From Hevea brasiliensis (lineage: Eukaryota > Streptophyta > Magnoliopsida > Malpighiales > Euphorbiaceae), in the NCBI RefSeq assembly GCF_030052815.1, contig NC_079497.1:20784258-20848257 (forward strand): a stretch of 64,000 nucleotides of DNA. The letters are read 5' to 3'. Below, in pieces: positions 46,791 through 59,765 of the stretch. The position numbers were made by a program, and so were the translations under genes. Position 1 is the first letter of the stretch; the number at the start of each line of letters is the position of its first letter. Below the pieces are notes generated by a model, which was not told the DNA's origin, ran no database searches, and saw only the letters and a list, made by a program, of their open reading frames with translations.

Positions 46791-48829
46791 TTCAAGCTAA
46801 AATTAACTAATATAATTGATGAGGTTTTTCCTTTAATATAAGAAAATATACTATCTGAATTTCAATAGTTTTAAAATTCTCCTTTTTCTGAAATTAAAAT
46901 AATTAATTAAAAATTTTAAATAATTCATTAAATTTCAACCAAATCTTCACATTTTTATTTCTCTAATATGAATAAGGAAAATAATAGTTAAAATAATTTT
47001 TTTAAGTTGGATTAAGTCTATAACATTTGAAAATATTTATAGGCCTAAGCAGTAAGTACTAAAGCCGTTTAGCTTTTTTTTTGTAGAAATTTAATTCATT
47101 CTAGGCATTGGCGAAAGCAGGGGGGCTAGCAGGGGCCATTAAACTTTGCCTTTATTTGGAAGCCACCTTATTATACATAACTTAAAAGATATCTAGCCCA
47201 TTAAATCCACAACTTAAAAGCCAACCAATTATACTCATTAAACTAATAAAATTATTTAAATGTATACAGCCCATTATCTTCCACAAATTAAAAGCCAAGT
47301 CGTTGTCAAAGTGTGCAAGAGAAGCCACAACTGTTGCTTTGCCAAAGATTGAAGAACAGTCATAGTGAACCCATCCCACCTTTTCTTTCTTCACCACTCT
47401 CAATCACAAGTAAGTAATTATTCTCTAGCTTTCCCTCTTCATTTTATATTTTATTCCATAATTGATAATTCTATTTATAAGGATTTATTAAGCTTTGAAA
47501 TTTAGTGTAGAAAGACCAAAAAATTGATGAATTTTTTTTATTGATTTTTACTATTTGTGTTTTATTTTTATAATTTTATTATTATTCTCTCTTTCCCTTG
47601 TGAGTTGTGATTCTACATTATATTCTATAATTGATAGCTCTATCTATAGGGTTTTGCTAAGTTTTAAAATTTAACGTGGATAGATCATATATGAAACCAT
47701 TGATGAAATCTTTTATTATTTTTTTTTCTAACTAAATTATTAATTGTGTTTTGGTCTTATCATTATATGTGTGTGGAATTGTAAACTTACAAAATTGTTA
47801 ATGAAATTTGTGGTTATTTCTTTTATACCTATGTAAGTGTGTGAATTGTAAACTAATACAATTAAAAAAAAATCATGTTAGTAAAATAAAATAGCTAATA
47901 TAATGGGCAAGAATAAAACTATTGATGAATATTTTATGAAAAGGGGTTGTTAAGATTTAGAAGACACTGTTTCAACTCCAATTGAAAGTAGCCACTCATT
48001 TTAGGAGAATTCTAATTCAATTTTTTTACATGAGCCAACCCTTATTGAGAATTCAATTTCTCAAAATCGTCCACATAAAACTCTTCTAATTGAATTACAA
48101 GAAATTGATATCTCATTTTTAGAATGTGATCTTGGAAAATGTCTAAATATTTGAGATTATCTTATCAATCAACAAGATGAAATTCGAAGGGCTTATATCA
48201 AAACTAGATCTTATCAATTTATTATGTTTAAATATCCCTCTGATAAGAATCATCATCACTTTCAAGCTTCATGGTTTAAGCTACTTCCTGAAAGGGTAGA
48301 ATATTCTCCAATGCTTCAGAAAATGCATCTTACATTTCACCCAAAGTTCAAATGGAAATTTTACATGTCATATCTAATAAGGTACAAGATGGAATTCATG
48401 ATGAGATTGGTGATGGAAAATTTTGCATTATTGTTGTTGACATGATGAATCAAAAAAGGAGCAAATGGCCAATGTGTTGAGATATGTCCTTGATATGACT
48501 ACTTTAACTTTGAAAAGGAAATTTCAGATGTTCTTGCTCGACACAATTTAAGCATAAAAAATATTTGAGATCAGGGTTATGATGGAGCTAGTAATATATG
48601 TGGGGAATGATTTAGACTACAAGCTTTATTTTTGAGCGAATGCCCATATGCCTATTACACACATTATTTTGCTCATCGACTTCAATTAGCATTGGTTGCG
48701 GCATCTAGAGAGGTAATTTCAATTCATCAATTTTTTTTTTCTAAATTAATTCTTATTACTAATGTTATTACTTCCTCTTCTAAAAGGCAGTATCAATTGC
48801 AAGCCGCCCAAATTGCTGAAGTTTAGAAA

Positions 48830-49927
48830 TCTCTATATCTATATTAAAGCCAAGCCTTATAAATGGTTTTACAGGAGTTTGCCTAAAAAAATGCCATGTG
48901 GCACAACTTCTATTTTTGTTTTCATATTTTGTACATAATAATTAAGTTATCACATTAAAAATTAACTTTTTATCTAAAAATTTTTGAATTTCACCTATTA
49001 AAATCTTATCTGATACAAAAATATTAATGTTTATTTGAAATTCTTTTATTATTATTTTTTGAAACCTTTAAAATTTTAATTTAAAAATTTTTAAATTTCT
49101 ACTAATCAGAATATCTCTAAAAATTAACCATTTTTAATAGCATCTTTATTAAATTAAAGAAAAGTGAATTATTTTCAAAAAAATTATATATATTTCAGCT
49201 AAGCCGTAAAAATAATTTTACATGAGTGTGTCATGTGGCACAACTTTATTTTTATTTTTATATTTATATTTTGTTATATAGTAATTAACTTACCACATTA
49301 AATATTAACTTTTTATCTAAAATTTTTTAAATTTTAATTATTAAAATATGATCTCATATAAAAATTTTAATAGTTATTCAAAATTCTTTTTAAAATTATA
49401 TTAAAATATTTAAATTCTATTTTTTAAAAATTTTAAATTTTTATTGATTGTAATATCTTTAAAAATTAACCAATTTAACTACATTTTTATTAAATTAAAA
49501 AGGAGAGAATTATTTTTTAAAAAATTATATTAATATATGCATATTTATATTTAAATAAGTAGTCACTAAAAAAATTATTTTCAAAATTTAAGCATTTATT
49601 TTTAAAAATATTTCTTATTATATTTAAAATTTAAAAATTTTAATAATGATATTAAACAATTACACGTGGCATATGAGTTTTTTTTTTTACCTTTATTTAT
49701 TCTTTTATTGGTATATTTCAAATAATTTAAAAATAATAAAAATATTATATTAATCAATTTATTTATTTATTTATTAATACTTGAAATAAAATTATAATAA
49801 AATAAGAACTTATTATTAATATTTTATAATATGATTATAAAAATATAAAATATAGAAAAAATATATTAAATCATATTATTAAATAAAAAAATAAATAACC
49901 CACATAACGCATGGATAAAATAACTAT
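48830..49927 (+). mobile_element. Non-autonomous Helitron of 1,098 bp inserted in the hAT transposase
   Basis: It begins TCTCTATATCTATATTAAAG and ends CGCATGGATAAAATAACTAT. It lies between A (48829) and T (49928) without target duplication, as Helitrons do. The CCCACATAACGCATGG stretch just before the end is an eroded form of the subterminal hairpin, and the terminal CTAT replaces the usual CTAG. Cutting it out rejoins the transposase frame exactly (codon AAA, then TTG), which independently fixes both ends. It contains a 338-bp internal direct repeat and no Rep/helicase. Confidence 0.85.
48849..49530. repeat. 338-bp direct repeat inside the Helitron
   Basis: CATGTGGCACAACTT at 48895 and 49232 starts matching stretches of about 300 bp (then ATTAACTTTTTATCTAAAA in both). 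The repeat is degenerate. Confidence 0.8.
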
Positions 49928-49999
49928 TTGATTGCTGATGATGAGCTTGAAAATGGTAAAGGATTAAATCAAGTTGGCACTATAAAACGTGTTGGTGAT

Positions 50000-52900
50000 T
50001 GTCACGACTCGATTTTATGAGCCGGACTGGCACTAGGATTTGAGCCGGCATAAAGACCTCGAGACTCGTAGTAAGCCTTACTGTTCCCAAATCCATAATC
50101 AAGGCCTAAAAACTAAGGCCCAATATGTAAATAAAATAAAAATAAAATATTTCATTTTAATTCGGATCTACCCAACCCAATGATTGTCAGCTACTAAAGC
50201 GAGGGGAGCTTAGCTCAACCCTATTACCACAATTTACAAATTATTTATATATCACAAAAACTTTCATTCAGTAAAAACCAATAACTCAATTTGACACTTT
50301 CTCTAACAAGATTCATAATACTGCTAACACATACGGAGTTCTAAATTACAAATTTAGAAATAATATTTGTGACATTCCTTACCCGTCTACAGTGTAGCCG
50401 AGCAGGATATGCCACTCAATGTGCCGGAACACCAATTCATGTTTCAATTACAATTTATCCCCTTTTAATTCATTTATTTACAATTTTTGATAAATCTGAA
50501 TTTTTACGCAATTTTTATAGAAAATCCGGCGGAGTGCTGGCTATAATTTGAAAAACAGTTCTTCTGAACCTGTTTAAAAATACTTCTAATATAATTTCTA
50601 AATCCAAACTCCATTATACACATTTCAAGTCAATCTCAAAATCTCCATCTCAAATCACAACACTATTTTCAGAAATTTTTCTTTTCACTTCATTACTGGA
50701 AGCACATTCATAAATATTTCTCAACATAATATACAGAAAATTTCAATAATATGAAATTTCATATATTTACATCATCAAATAATTTCGAGAGTTTATAGTT
50801 ACAATCCCAAAACTAATAAAAAATACAAAATACAAAATGCTACCCAAAATCCTAATATCCTACCATATGCACTGCAGAGGTGAGGTGACTCTAGACTCCG
50901 GATGCAGCTCTGAAGGCTCACCCTGTCTGATATATGCTGGGCTCCCCAGCTAGGTCTCCAGTACCTGCGCGTGGCAAAAGCGACGCGCTAAGCAATTCTA
51001 CTTAGTGGTGACAATATAAAATAAAGTAAAATAAAATAAAAATAAGTATGCAGAATGTATAATTACATTTTTAGGTAGACTTAATTTTTGATATTTACAG
51101 TAGTGTTATTTGATTAAAGTTTGGTAAGGTTTATTATCATTTCCCGAGTAACTCATACTAGTTGATTGGACTGGATAAATGGGTAAATTGGCACTGGGTA
51201 CTAAGTACCTTGGACCATCACACCATTAGTCACATTGTGTCTTCTGGTGTGCAATAGAATAGCTAATTAGCTGTAATAATTATCAGGGTTAAAACCCAAG
51301 TATATCAACTCAAATAATATAGCCAAAGGCTATTATGTCACAGAATGGCATGGAAAGCCATGAAACACAGAATGGCATGAAGCCATATGCAGTACTGCTA
51401 ACAGAATCCTATTGACATGCCAAGCTATCCAAACCAATCTTGCTAGGTTTACTAGGGCATTTTACACTTTTAAGTCTCACAATTTTTGAAATTCAAGTTT
51501 TAGTTTTACTATTCAATTCATTGGTCAACCAAAAGGTTGACTTTTACATGGACAATAGGTACATTGGTTTTAATACTCCCAACATACCACATTTTGCATT
51601 CAAAAATTGTTGGTATTGGTTGCCAATACCATTTCTAAGCTTAATGTTAATTAGACAGAATTTTCAGTTTTCAAGCTTTGTGTTTACTGTTCCATTAGTC
51701 ATTTTTGCAGTAGAAATTTGGTAAAATGATCAACATGAAATTTGTTTCTTATTTTTTCTAGTTATATTTCCTTTTTGGAATCACTCCATTTGGAGTTTTG
51801 TAGCTCTAGTTATGCTCCAAAAACCACAACTAGCCAGATTAAAATTTTGTCCAGAATTTCTAGACTGACCAAATCTACAGTACTTGGAACAGTGATTGAA
51901 ACTCACTTTTTGAATATGTTCTGGCCATAATTGGGGTTAGGTTTCTTCATGAAAGTTGTTGGTCTATATCTCAGCTTGTTTCTGGTAAAATTTCAGGTCA
52001 ATTGGACCTTTCTACACTGAGTTATGGCCAAATGACTAAATACTATTCATTTGGTCATTTTGCCCAGGCAGAATGCAGGTCACTCGGATTAGGGTAAATT
52101 TTTGGTCAACTTGGTTTGGTTTTCTGGGCATGGTTTCTTCACTAAAGTTGTGCCATTAAATTTCTAGTTTCATGTTCAATTGGCCTTGCACCAATTGAAC
52201 CTCTACAATTCAAGTTATTGCTGCCCAAACCTACTGGACTCATGTCCAGTCCTGCAGGTCACCAAGGGCAGCCACACCAAACTCAAATCCCACTACACAA
52301 TTCACTTCATTTTTTATTTAAACAGAACCAAATAGTCACTAATTGACCATTAAAACCTAATTTCATCATCACATGACCAAAGTCTCATTTTTCCACCCCA
52401 AACCCTAACTCAAACATTACAAACCATGCAATATCATTACATTTCAACATTCCACTTAAGAGATGCAATTTAAGGGCAGCCATACTAGCATGTTAGCTCC
52501 ATAAAAATCATCACCATATCACCCTAGCCAAGGCTGCCGAAATTTAGGGATTACATACAAATAGTATTCCATCAATTTCTTTATCATTTGCACTCATTCA
52601 TAGTTATTAAACATGAATTTAAAGTGAAAGAACAAGGTTAGGTCACTAACCTCTAATGGAGTGAGATTTCCCACTTGCTAGAGTTCTTGTTTTCCTTTTC
52701 CTTTTACTCCCAAAAGACTCTCCAAGGTGTAAGAATACTTTTTTGTGTTGCTAGGTTAGGGTTTTGTTGGGTAAAAGTTGGTGAAATCAAGCTTTGAAAA
52801 GCTTGTAAATGGGTGGCTATGGAGGAAGGTCATGGCAAAGAAGAAAGAAGAAGAAAGGGTTCTAATTTTTTTCATTTTTCCAGCCCATTTTGTCTCTTTT

Positions 52901-54133
52901 AAATAAGCTTATGCCATGTGCCCACATTGGGTTGGTTGGGAGAATCTTAATGACATCATTATGATATCATAAGTCTATTTTCTTTCATTTTCTCATCTTT
53001 TCTTATCTACTTAATTACAATTAAATTTTTAACAACATTTATTCATATTTTATGTTATATAAATTATTTATTTAACTGGACAAGTTGGCCAAAAATCATC
53101 TCTAAAGATGAAATGACCAAAATGCCCTTCGTTTGGCTTAACAAGCCAAAATTGTCTGTACCGATTGAAAAATTTTTCTAAGTATTTTCTTGGCATTCTA
53201 ATGCCATAAGAACCTCAATGACCCTTCTCTGGAGTCCCAAAAATTATTTTATAATTTTTCCCCCGGGTCTAGGGTTGCTAACGGCCTTCACCGTCACTTT
53301 CCCTTCGGGTTACTCATCCCTGGGGTTTTGGCTCGTTTAACCTTAGTGTATTTGGTTTCTAAAATTTTTCCTTGATTTTTATGAGCATTATTTAGTTTCA
53401 TTATAACTCCTCACTATAGTCTATTTATAATTTCAAACATTCTAGCTGTCTGGATCGACATTGGTCACTGGAACAGTAGACTGTACGGACTAGCTAAAGT
53501 GAGGATGTTACAATATTATAAATAAATAATTGTCAATAAACCTGCGAGGAAGAGAGTGGGTTACTCTGAAAAAGAACTCCTCCTGTATCCTGAAAAAATA
53601 GGGTGAACATGAGTGAGCGTTTGACTAATTGAGTAAGATATTGATTTTACATACAATTTCTATAACTATCTAATTCTAATGCATCCTTAGAAATGAAATG
53701 AATCATATTCATACAAGCTATACAGATCAGGTCAAATCACATCAAAGACAATCTAGAGCACTCACACATCCATATCAAATTCATACTCACACATACATAT
53801 ATAGGGAGCTGATCCCCCTACACAGCTCTCTTAGTTCCAAACTCTGCCAGCGAGATCAACTCAAAGTCGGACTTTCTCTTATTATCCAAATGCGGGGGCC
53901 AGCGAGATCAACTCAAAGCCGTGCCTACCCCGACTTATCCATAACAATGATCGGGTTTCAGCTAGTCAAACTCCAGTCGCGTCTACCCGTTCTACCCATA
54001 TCCATAAACACCACATACACACCAACTCACACACATAGCTCTAGATTATCATAACACAACAACCAAGGCAATATCATCAAATATAAATGCAAAACAAGGC
54101 ATGCCTAATATTCCACTACATACATATATGTAT
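50000..54133 (-). mobile_element. LTR A relative (Tekay-like gypsy), split by two later insertions
   Basis: On the minus strand the LTR ends CGAGTCGTGACA at 50000, inside the hAT transposase. Positions 50000-50367 and 53518-54133 correspond in order to the 3' half of LTR A (27249-29903): the pieces matching GAGCTGAGCTCCCC, CCGAATGTGTTAG and the repeated TTGAG-TTCTTCGCTGG words (here 53845-53990) all appear. The 5' part lies beyond the later Tekay insertion and outside the window. Solo LTR B is inserted at 50368-53512. The frame at 53698-54054 is an LTR by-product. Confidence 0.82.
50368..53512 (-). mobile_element. Solo LTR B of 3,145 bp (Tekay-like gypsy)
   Basis: On the minus strand it begins TGTAACATCCTCACTTTAGC and ends GGGTAAGGAATGTCACA. 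The perfect 5-bp duplication ATATT flanks it (50363-50367 and 53513-53517), and the surrounding LTR A sequence is continuous across it. It shares GGCTCGTTTAACCTTAGTGT-like words near its start and a GGTCACTGGAACAGTAG word with the LTR of the chromovirus to the right, so the families are related. A short tandem of AATGGCATG-AAGCCAT words lies at 51340-51385. Frames inside (51440-51724 and others) are non-coding. Confidence 0.88.
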
Positions 54134-57100
54134 TGTCATACCTTACCCCTCTGTAAGGCATAACATGATCCCGTAGAATACCTAATGAACTACCGCACTT
54201 CACCTACCAATAACTCATTAAGTACCCTACAAGGGATTTTAAAAAATTTTCTTATTTTTTTGATAAGTGGTGAGCATTTTCTAATAAGTACTTAAAACAT
54301 GTAGTTAAACTAAAACTAGTTAATATTTTTGGCCCATTTTATTTTTACGCAAATTTTATAAAAATTTTGACAGAGTTCCCTCTGTATTTTGAGAAACCAG
54401 TTCTTCAAATACCTGAAATAAAAGCACTTCCAATAATTTTCTAACCACTGCTTAAAATTCATACTCAATCTCAACCAATTTCTCAAATTCACAAGTTCAA
54501 TAATTCTCAAAATACTGTCAATCAATATCATTCATATTTCAGTTGAAACAAAACAATTTAGATACATTATTACAACATTTACATTAAGAGAGTTTCAAAA
54601 CCACAATATATATTACAACTTATACAAATTTTATACAAACTGCTCAAGACCCACTTTTACATGCCCATACATTCATGTGCAATATATACATCAAAAGGAG
54701 TATTTACAGTTAGGGTATAAATTATACCCGAAGACTTCAAGCTGATAACTCCACACAACTCAGCAGCTCAGTCTGCTGCTCCTCTAATCTCTGTATCTGC
54801 AACAGCAATAAAAGCTATCGCTGAGTACTAGGACTCAGTGGTGCACAATATACTAAAATAATCTTTATGCAAAACTTAAAGCACATTTATTCAAAGATTT
54901 GGCTAAACATGAAAATTAAATACAAATCATGCATTGTGAGATTTTAAATGTAAACCAAGTTCATTTCAAAGTATCAAAACACATTTCATAAAACCCACAG
55001 CTATATCATGCCATTCGAAACAAATAGAATCTCAATAGCCAGAGGCTAAAGAGAAATCACATGAATCTCAATAGCCAGAGGCTAAAGAGAAATCATATCA
55101 CAAGGCTAGCTAGCTCAAATATATGGATATCCATTCACATCCTCTTCTACTAGCACACCTCAACACTTCTCCAGAGAAGGAATCAAAATTCGAAACTAAT
55201 TACCTCCACTAGTCGTGCTAGTGAGGTGTTCAAATATATGGTCATGATACTGTGGTTTCAAAACTTATCTTAACAATTTGCTAAACATTGTCATTTCAAA
55301 TATACACAATAACTTTCACAATTTAAATCAAACATCATAAGAATGCTATAATCCAATATTTCACATTATTCAAAACAATATGCAAAAGATGATTATAAAA
55401 GTATGTTGTGCACAAACCTCAAACGAGTCGCCTGTTGGCCTTGACTCGACTCTTCGGGTTCTGTCTCGGTCTTCTTTTTCACTGAAACACGCAATTTTAT
55501 AATGTTTCAGTACTAGAACTTAAAATAAATCCAAAATAAACTTAGCTCCACATTTACCTAGCTCTAACGTGTTAAATTCGACGTTCTCGAAATTTTGTGT
55601 TTCGGGTTACTATTCACTGCACTATTCCAGTCAAATAGTTGACTTTTTAAGGCTTACTAGGTATGGGAACTCTAACTTCACCCACATACCACATTTTGGT
55701 CATTAAACTTGTTGGTTTTGGTCATTTTCTCAAAGCTTAGGTCATTTTGGCAAAATTGCAAATTTTTGGTTTTGGTTCTCCAAAGTTGCACTGTTCCATT
55801 GGTCGATCTACTGTTGGAATTTGACAAAACTTTCTTCATAGAAAATGTTCCTTATTGTCTTAAGTGTATTCTCATTTTTGGATCACCCCAATCGGAGTTT
55901 TGTAGCTCAAGTTATGGCCAAAATAAAATTACTGTTCACGTGCACTGTTCATGCTGCAATTTTGATGCTGGCAGATTTTTGATCCAACTTTGCTCAGTAA
56001 TTTGATCAAGTTAAGTCCATAATTTGGTCTAACTTTCTTCATATGAAATGTTCTACTATGTCTTATGTTTCCATCGGTTCAAGAATCGCCTAAATCCGAG
56101 TTTTCTAGAGAGAGTTATAGCCCTTCAAACATTACTGCTCAATGGTAATTCTGCAGAGTTGCAGGTTTGATAAGTCAACTTTGCTCAATAATCTGACTAG
56201 GTTAGTGGCATAATTTGGGGTGACATTCTTCATGAAAATTTTAGATCTATATCTTATCTAATTACGGTTAAAATTTCAGGTCAATTTGACCTACCTAGCT
56301 CGAGTTATGACCAAATGAACAGTTACTATTCATTTGGTCAGTTTGGTGCAGTGGCAGCCTGCTCTCATTTCACTTTGGTCAATTGTTTCACTAAGTTTTG
56401 GTCAGTTTTTGGCCATGGTTCCTTAATGAAAATTGTGCTATTTTATGTCTATTTTCATCAACAATTGGTGGCATATCAATTGGACTTGTAAAATTTGAGT
56501 TTTGGTCCTTCAAAGTGGGTTTGGTCATGCAGCCAGCAGCATGACCATTGGACCTACGAATTTGGTTCTCATTCCAACAATTCCCACACATCTCTTTTGG
56601 TCATTATTGACCATTTTTCAGTCCACAATTGGTCAAAGATATCATTTATGCATTTTTCCAAAATTTTGCCTCAAAACCCTAACATTCAAACCCTAGCTCT
56701 TCCATCTCATGCATTAAATCACAACTAGTGCACTTAACCTTAACCATTCAACTAATCAAAGCTTTTAAACTTATTCTAATGCATCAAATTCATGTAAATC
56801 ATACTCCTCTCAAGCTGCCCGAATTTTATTTTGGTCCTTCTCCCATGTTTTTATTTCATTTCATAACTTCTAAGCTCATGTCAACCATTGCATATGCATT
56901 TAAAGAAGTAATATAATGAGTTAACTCATTAACCTTTCTTAAATCTTCAAAACCCTAACTTTTGTTCTTCTTTCTTCTTGTAATCTCCTTCTTAAGTTGT
57001 AAGAACAAGCTTTAGGGAAGTTTTTAGGGAAGTTATGTGAATTGAGTGAAGCAAATTCAAGCTTAGATGTAAGCTTAGATGAAGAGAATTCAAGGAGGTT

Positions 57101-57821
57101 TTTGGGAAGGGAATGGGGCGGCACAATGGAAGAAGGAAATGAGGTTTTTAATTTAATTTTTTTTTCTTTTCTTAACTTTATCTTATGGAAGACCACAAAT
57201 CCCAATTTAATAATTCACTTAATTAATTTGTTTATGACATCATTCATGATGTCATCAACTTTGACTTTTCCATCTTCTTTCTCTTTTTTTTTTCTATTTA
57301 TTATTTTTTTTTCTATTAGTTCTTTAATTTAATTCTCTATTCCAAAATTTTCTTTTCTTTGATTTTATTTGACAATTAGGTCAGGAGTGAGCTCTTGGGG
57401 TCAATTGACCAAATTGCCCCTCGCCGGTTCATCCCGGTTTGTAAATAATCCAATATTTCTTCCGGCTCCCTAACCTAATTATTTGACTGACTTAACAGTT
57501 CTTTTTTGTGATTTTCTCTTTTCCACTATGTTCATAAGGGTCCTAAGGACCGCAGCGTCACTTTTTACGGTTTGAAATTTGAGTTTAAAACGACTTCGCA
57601 GTCGTTCCCGAGGAGGTCACTCATCGCTGTGACTCTTGGCTCGTTTAACCTCTTATGTTATGTTTTTCTTATTTATAGTTAACTAATTAAACATTACTAA
57701 TTATTTGTGTTTATGGCTTCTCAAATTGTCTTAAGTGTGGCCCTAATCCCATTAATTGTCCGGACCGACACCGGTCACCGGAACAGTGAAATCTACCAGG
57801 CTATGCAATGGGGGTGTTACA
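54134..57821 (-). repeat. 3' LTR of the chromovirus, 3,688 bp
   Basis: On the minus strand it begins TGTAACACCCCCATTGC and ends GGTAAGGTATGACA. A 36-bp unit is repeated in tandem at 55028-55099 and in the other LTR at about 63586. Frames within it (for example 55709-56005, 56939-57332) have no domain and are not genes. Confidence 0.93.
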
Positions 57822-57838
57822 ATTCTCCCCCCCTTAAA
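57822..57838 (-). promoter_or_regulatory. Polypurine tract of the chromovirus
   Basis: The minus strand reads TTTAAGGGGGGGAGAAT directly before the 3' LTR. Confidence 0.9.
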
Positions 57839-57863
57839 TAATTTCGTCTCGAAATTTTACCTG

Positions 57864-59765
57864 GTATCAATCTCTGAATAGCTGTGGGTGTTGTCTCCTC
57901 ATGTCTTCCTCTCGTTCCCAAGTAGCTTCTTGGCCTGAATGATGGTTCCACAGTACTTTTACCAATGGTATCTGCTTATTCCGTAGCTGCTTCACCTCAT
58001 AAGCCAGAATCTTTATGGGTTCTTCTTCATATGTGAGGTCTGGATTCACTTCTATTTCTTCTACTGGTAATACATGAGATGGGTCTGATCGATACCTCCT
58101 CAATATAGACACATGGAAGACATTATGTATCTTCTCCAACTCTGGAGGTAGTGCCAACCGATATGCCAAAGGACCCACTCTTTCCAGAACCTCATATGGC
58201 CCGATAAAACGAGGACTTAGTTTCCCCTTTCGGCCGAATCTCATAATCCTCTTCCAAGGAGAAACCTTGAGGAAAACTTTCTCACCCACTGCATACTCAA
58301 TATCCCTTCTTTTCAAATCAACATAGGACTTTTGACGGTCTAATGCAGTTTTAAGTCGACCCCTGATCACCTTGATTTTCTCTTCAGTCTGTTGAACAAT
58401 TTCGGGTCCGATCATTTTTCTTTCATCCACGTCATCCCAACACAACGGGGTTCTACATTTTCTGCCATACAAAGCTTCATATGGAGGCATCCCAATGCTT
58501 GATTGGTAGCTGTTGTTGTAAGCAAACTCAATCAAAGGCAAGTGTGTATCCCAACTACCCTCAAACTCAATCACACAAGCCCGTAGCATGTCCTCCAAGA
58601 TCTGAATTGCCCTCTCAGAATGGCCATCTGTCTGTGGGTGGAATGCAGTAATGAAGTTCAATCTAGTTCCTAGGGCTCTCTGAAGACTACCCCAGAATCT
58701 AGAAGTGAACCTAGGATCTCTGTCTGATACAATGGATACTGGCACTCCATGCAGTCTCACAATCTCATCAATGTACAACCTGGCCAATCTGTCCAAACTA
58801 TAGTCCATCCGAACTAGCAGAAAATGAGCAGACTTAGTCAGTCTGTCGACAATGACCCATACTGCATTATGACTCTTCTGTGTCCGCGGAAGTTCCATTA
58901 CAAAATCCATTGTTATTCTCTCCCATTTCCACTCTGGTACTAGTAGTGGATGTAACAACCCAGTGGGTACTTGATGCTCTGCCTTTACTTGCTGACAAGT
59001 TAGGCATTTGGACACAAACTCTGCCACATCTCTCTTCATACCCATCCACCAGTAATGCTCCTTTAGCCCCCTATACATTTTTGTACCACCAGGGTGCATG
59101 GCAAAAGGAGACTCATGTGCTTCCTTCAAAATGATTTGCCTCAAATCAACATCATTAGGAACACACATTCTGCCCTGGTGTAGCAGTAAACCATCATCTC
59201 TGATTGAGAACTCTGGTTTCTTGCTCTGCTGGACTTCTTCCATCAGCTTCTGATACTTCTGATCATTCTGAGCAGCCATTCTAATATGATCAATCAACAC
59301 TGGCTGTACATGCCATGCAACCGCTGTCTGCCCATCATCACTAATCTCTAAGCTGGCATGTAATAACCTCAACTCATGTACCAAAGACAAAGGAGTAACT
59401 TGTAGACTTGCCATAGTCTTGCGACTTAGGGCGTCAGTCACAACATTAGCTTTCCCTGGCTGATAGTCTATCAGACGATCATAGTCTTTTATCAACTCTA
59501 ACCATTTCCTCTGTCTCAAATTCAACTCTTTCTGGGTGCCCAAATACTTCAAACTCTTATGATCTGTGTAGATATAACATTTCTCCCCATACAAATAATG
59601 TCTCCAGATCTTAAGAGCAAATACAATGGCTGCAAGCTCCAAATCATGTGTCGGATAATTCCTCTCATGCGGTTTTAGCTGGCGTGATGCATAGGCAATG
59701 ACATTTCGATCTTGCATCAACACACAACCTAACCCGTTGTGAGAAGCATCATCAGAATCAGATAT
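57864..59765 (-). pseudogene. Chromovirus RNase H, integrase and chromodomain (long intact frame, part of broken pol)
   Basis: An uninterrupted frame of 618 residues (57867-59723) extends back to about 59765, where a frameshift separates it from RT. In order it shows RNase H ([30 protein letters not shown]), the integrase H2C2 zinc finger ([28 protein letters not shown]; about residues 210-250), the DDE core with aspartates in TMDFVMELP and SDRDPRFTS and glutamate in [11 protein letters not shown], and the GPY-type region [16 protein letters not shown]. It ends with a chromodomain ([18 protein letters not shown]) in the last 60 residues, which in chromoviruses directs insertion toward particular chromatin. 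The DDE triad looks intact. The piece cannot be made as part of a normal polyprotein because of upstream breaks. Confidence 0.93.

Larger units (their letters stand above)
47105..49999 (+). mobile_element. hAT element (zinc-finger/TTF type), 5' part, split by later insertions
   Basis: The 5' terminus CATTGGCGAAAGCAGGGGGG resembles the CAGTGGCGGA-type inverted end of plant hAT elements. A non-coding leader of about 800 bp precedes a degraded transposase frame. A Helitron interrupts it at 48830-49927, and an LTR retrotransposon interrupts it again at 50000. The 3' half is not seen before the window ends. The 8-bp target duplication cannot be checked for the same reason. Confidence 0.75.
47903..49999 (+). 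pseudogene. hAT transposase pseudogene (ZMYM1-like, TTF zinc finger)
   Basis: The frame starts at the ATG at 47903 (MGKNKTIDEYFMKRGC, then a stop). Recognisable parts, in several frames, are NQQDEIRRAYIKTRSYQF, the TTF-type region FQASWFKLLPERVEYSP, QDGIHDEIGDGKFCIIV, a QGYDGASNICGE-like motif at about 48570-48610, and the frame 48632-48826 with CPYAYYTHYFAHRLQLALVA. Some 150-200 residues expected between the zinc finger and the catalytic part are missing. The frame resumes at 49928 as LIADDELENGKGLNQVGTIK after the Helitron. The enzyme would cut and paste hAT elements; this copy is inactive. Confidence 0.82.

Noticed and set aside
49995..53517. One 3.5-kb LTR from 50000 to 53512
   Set aside because: The flanks GTGAT and ATATT do not match; an internal LTR end at 50368 with matching ATATT shows two nested LTRs instead.
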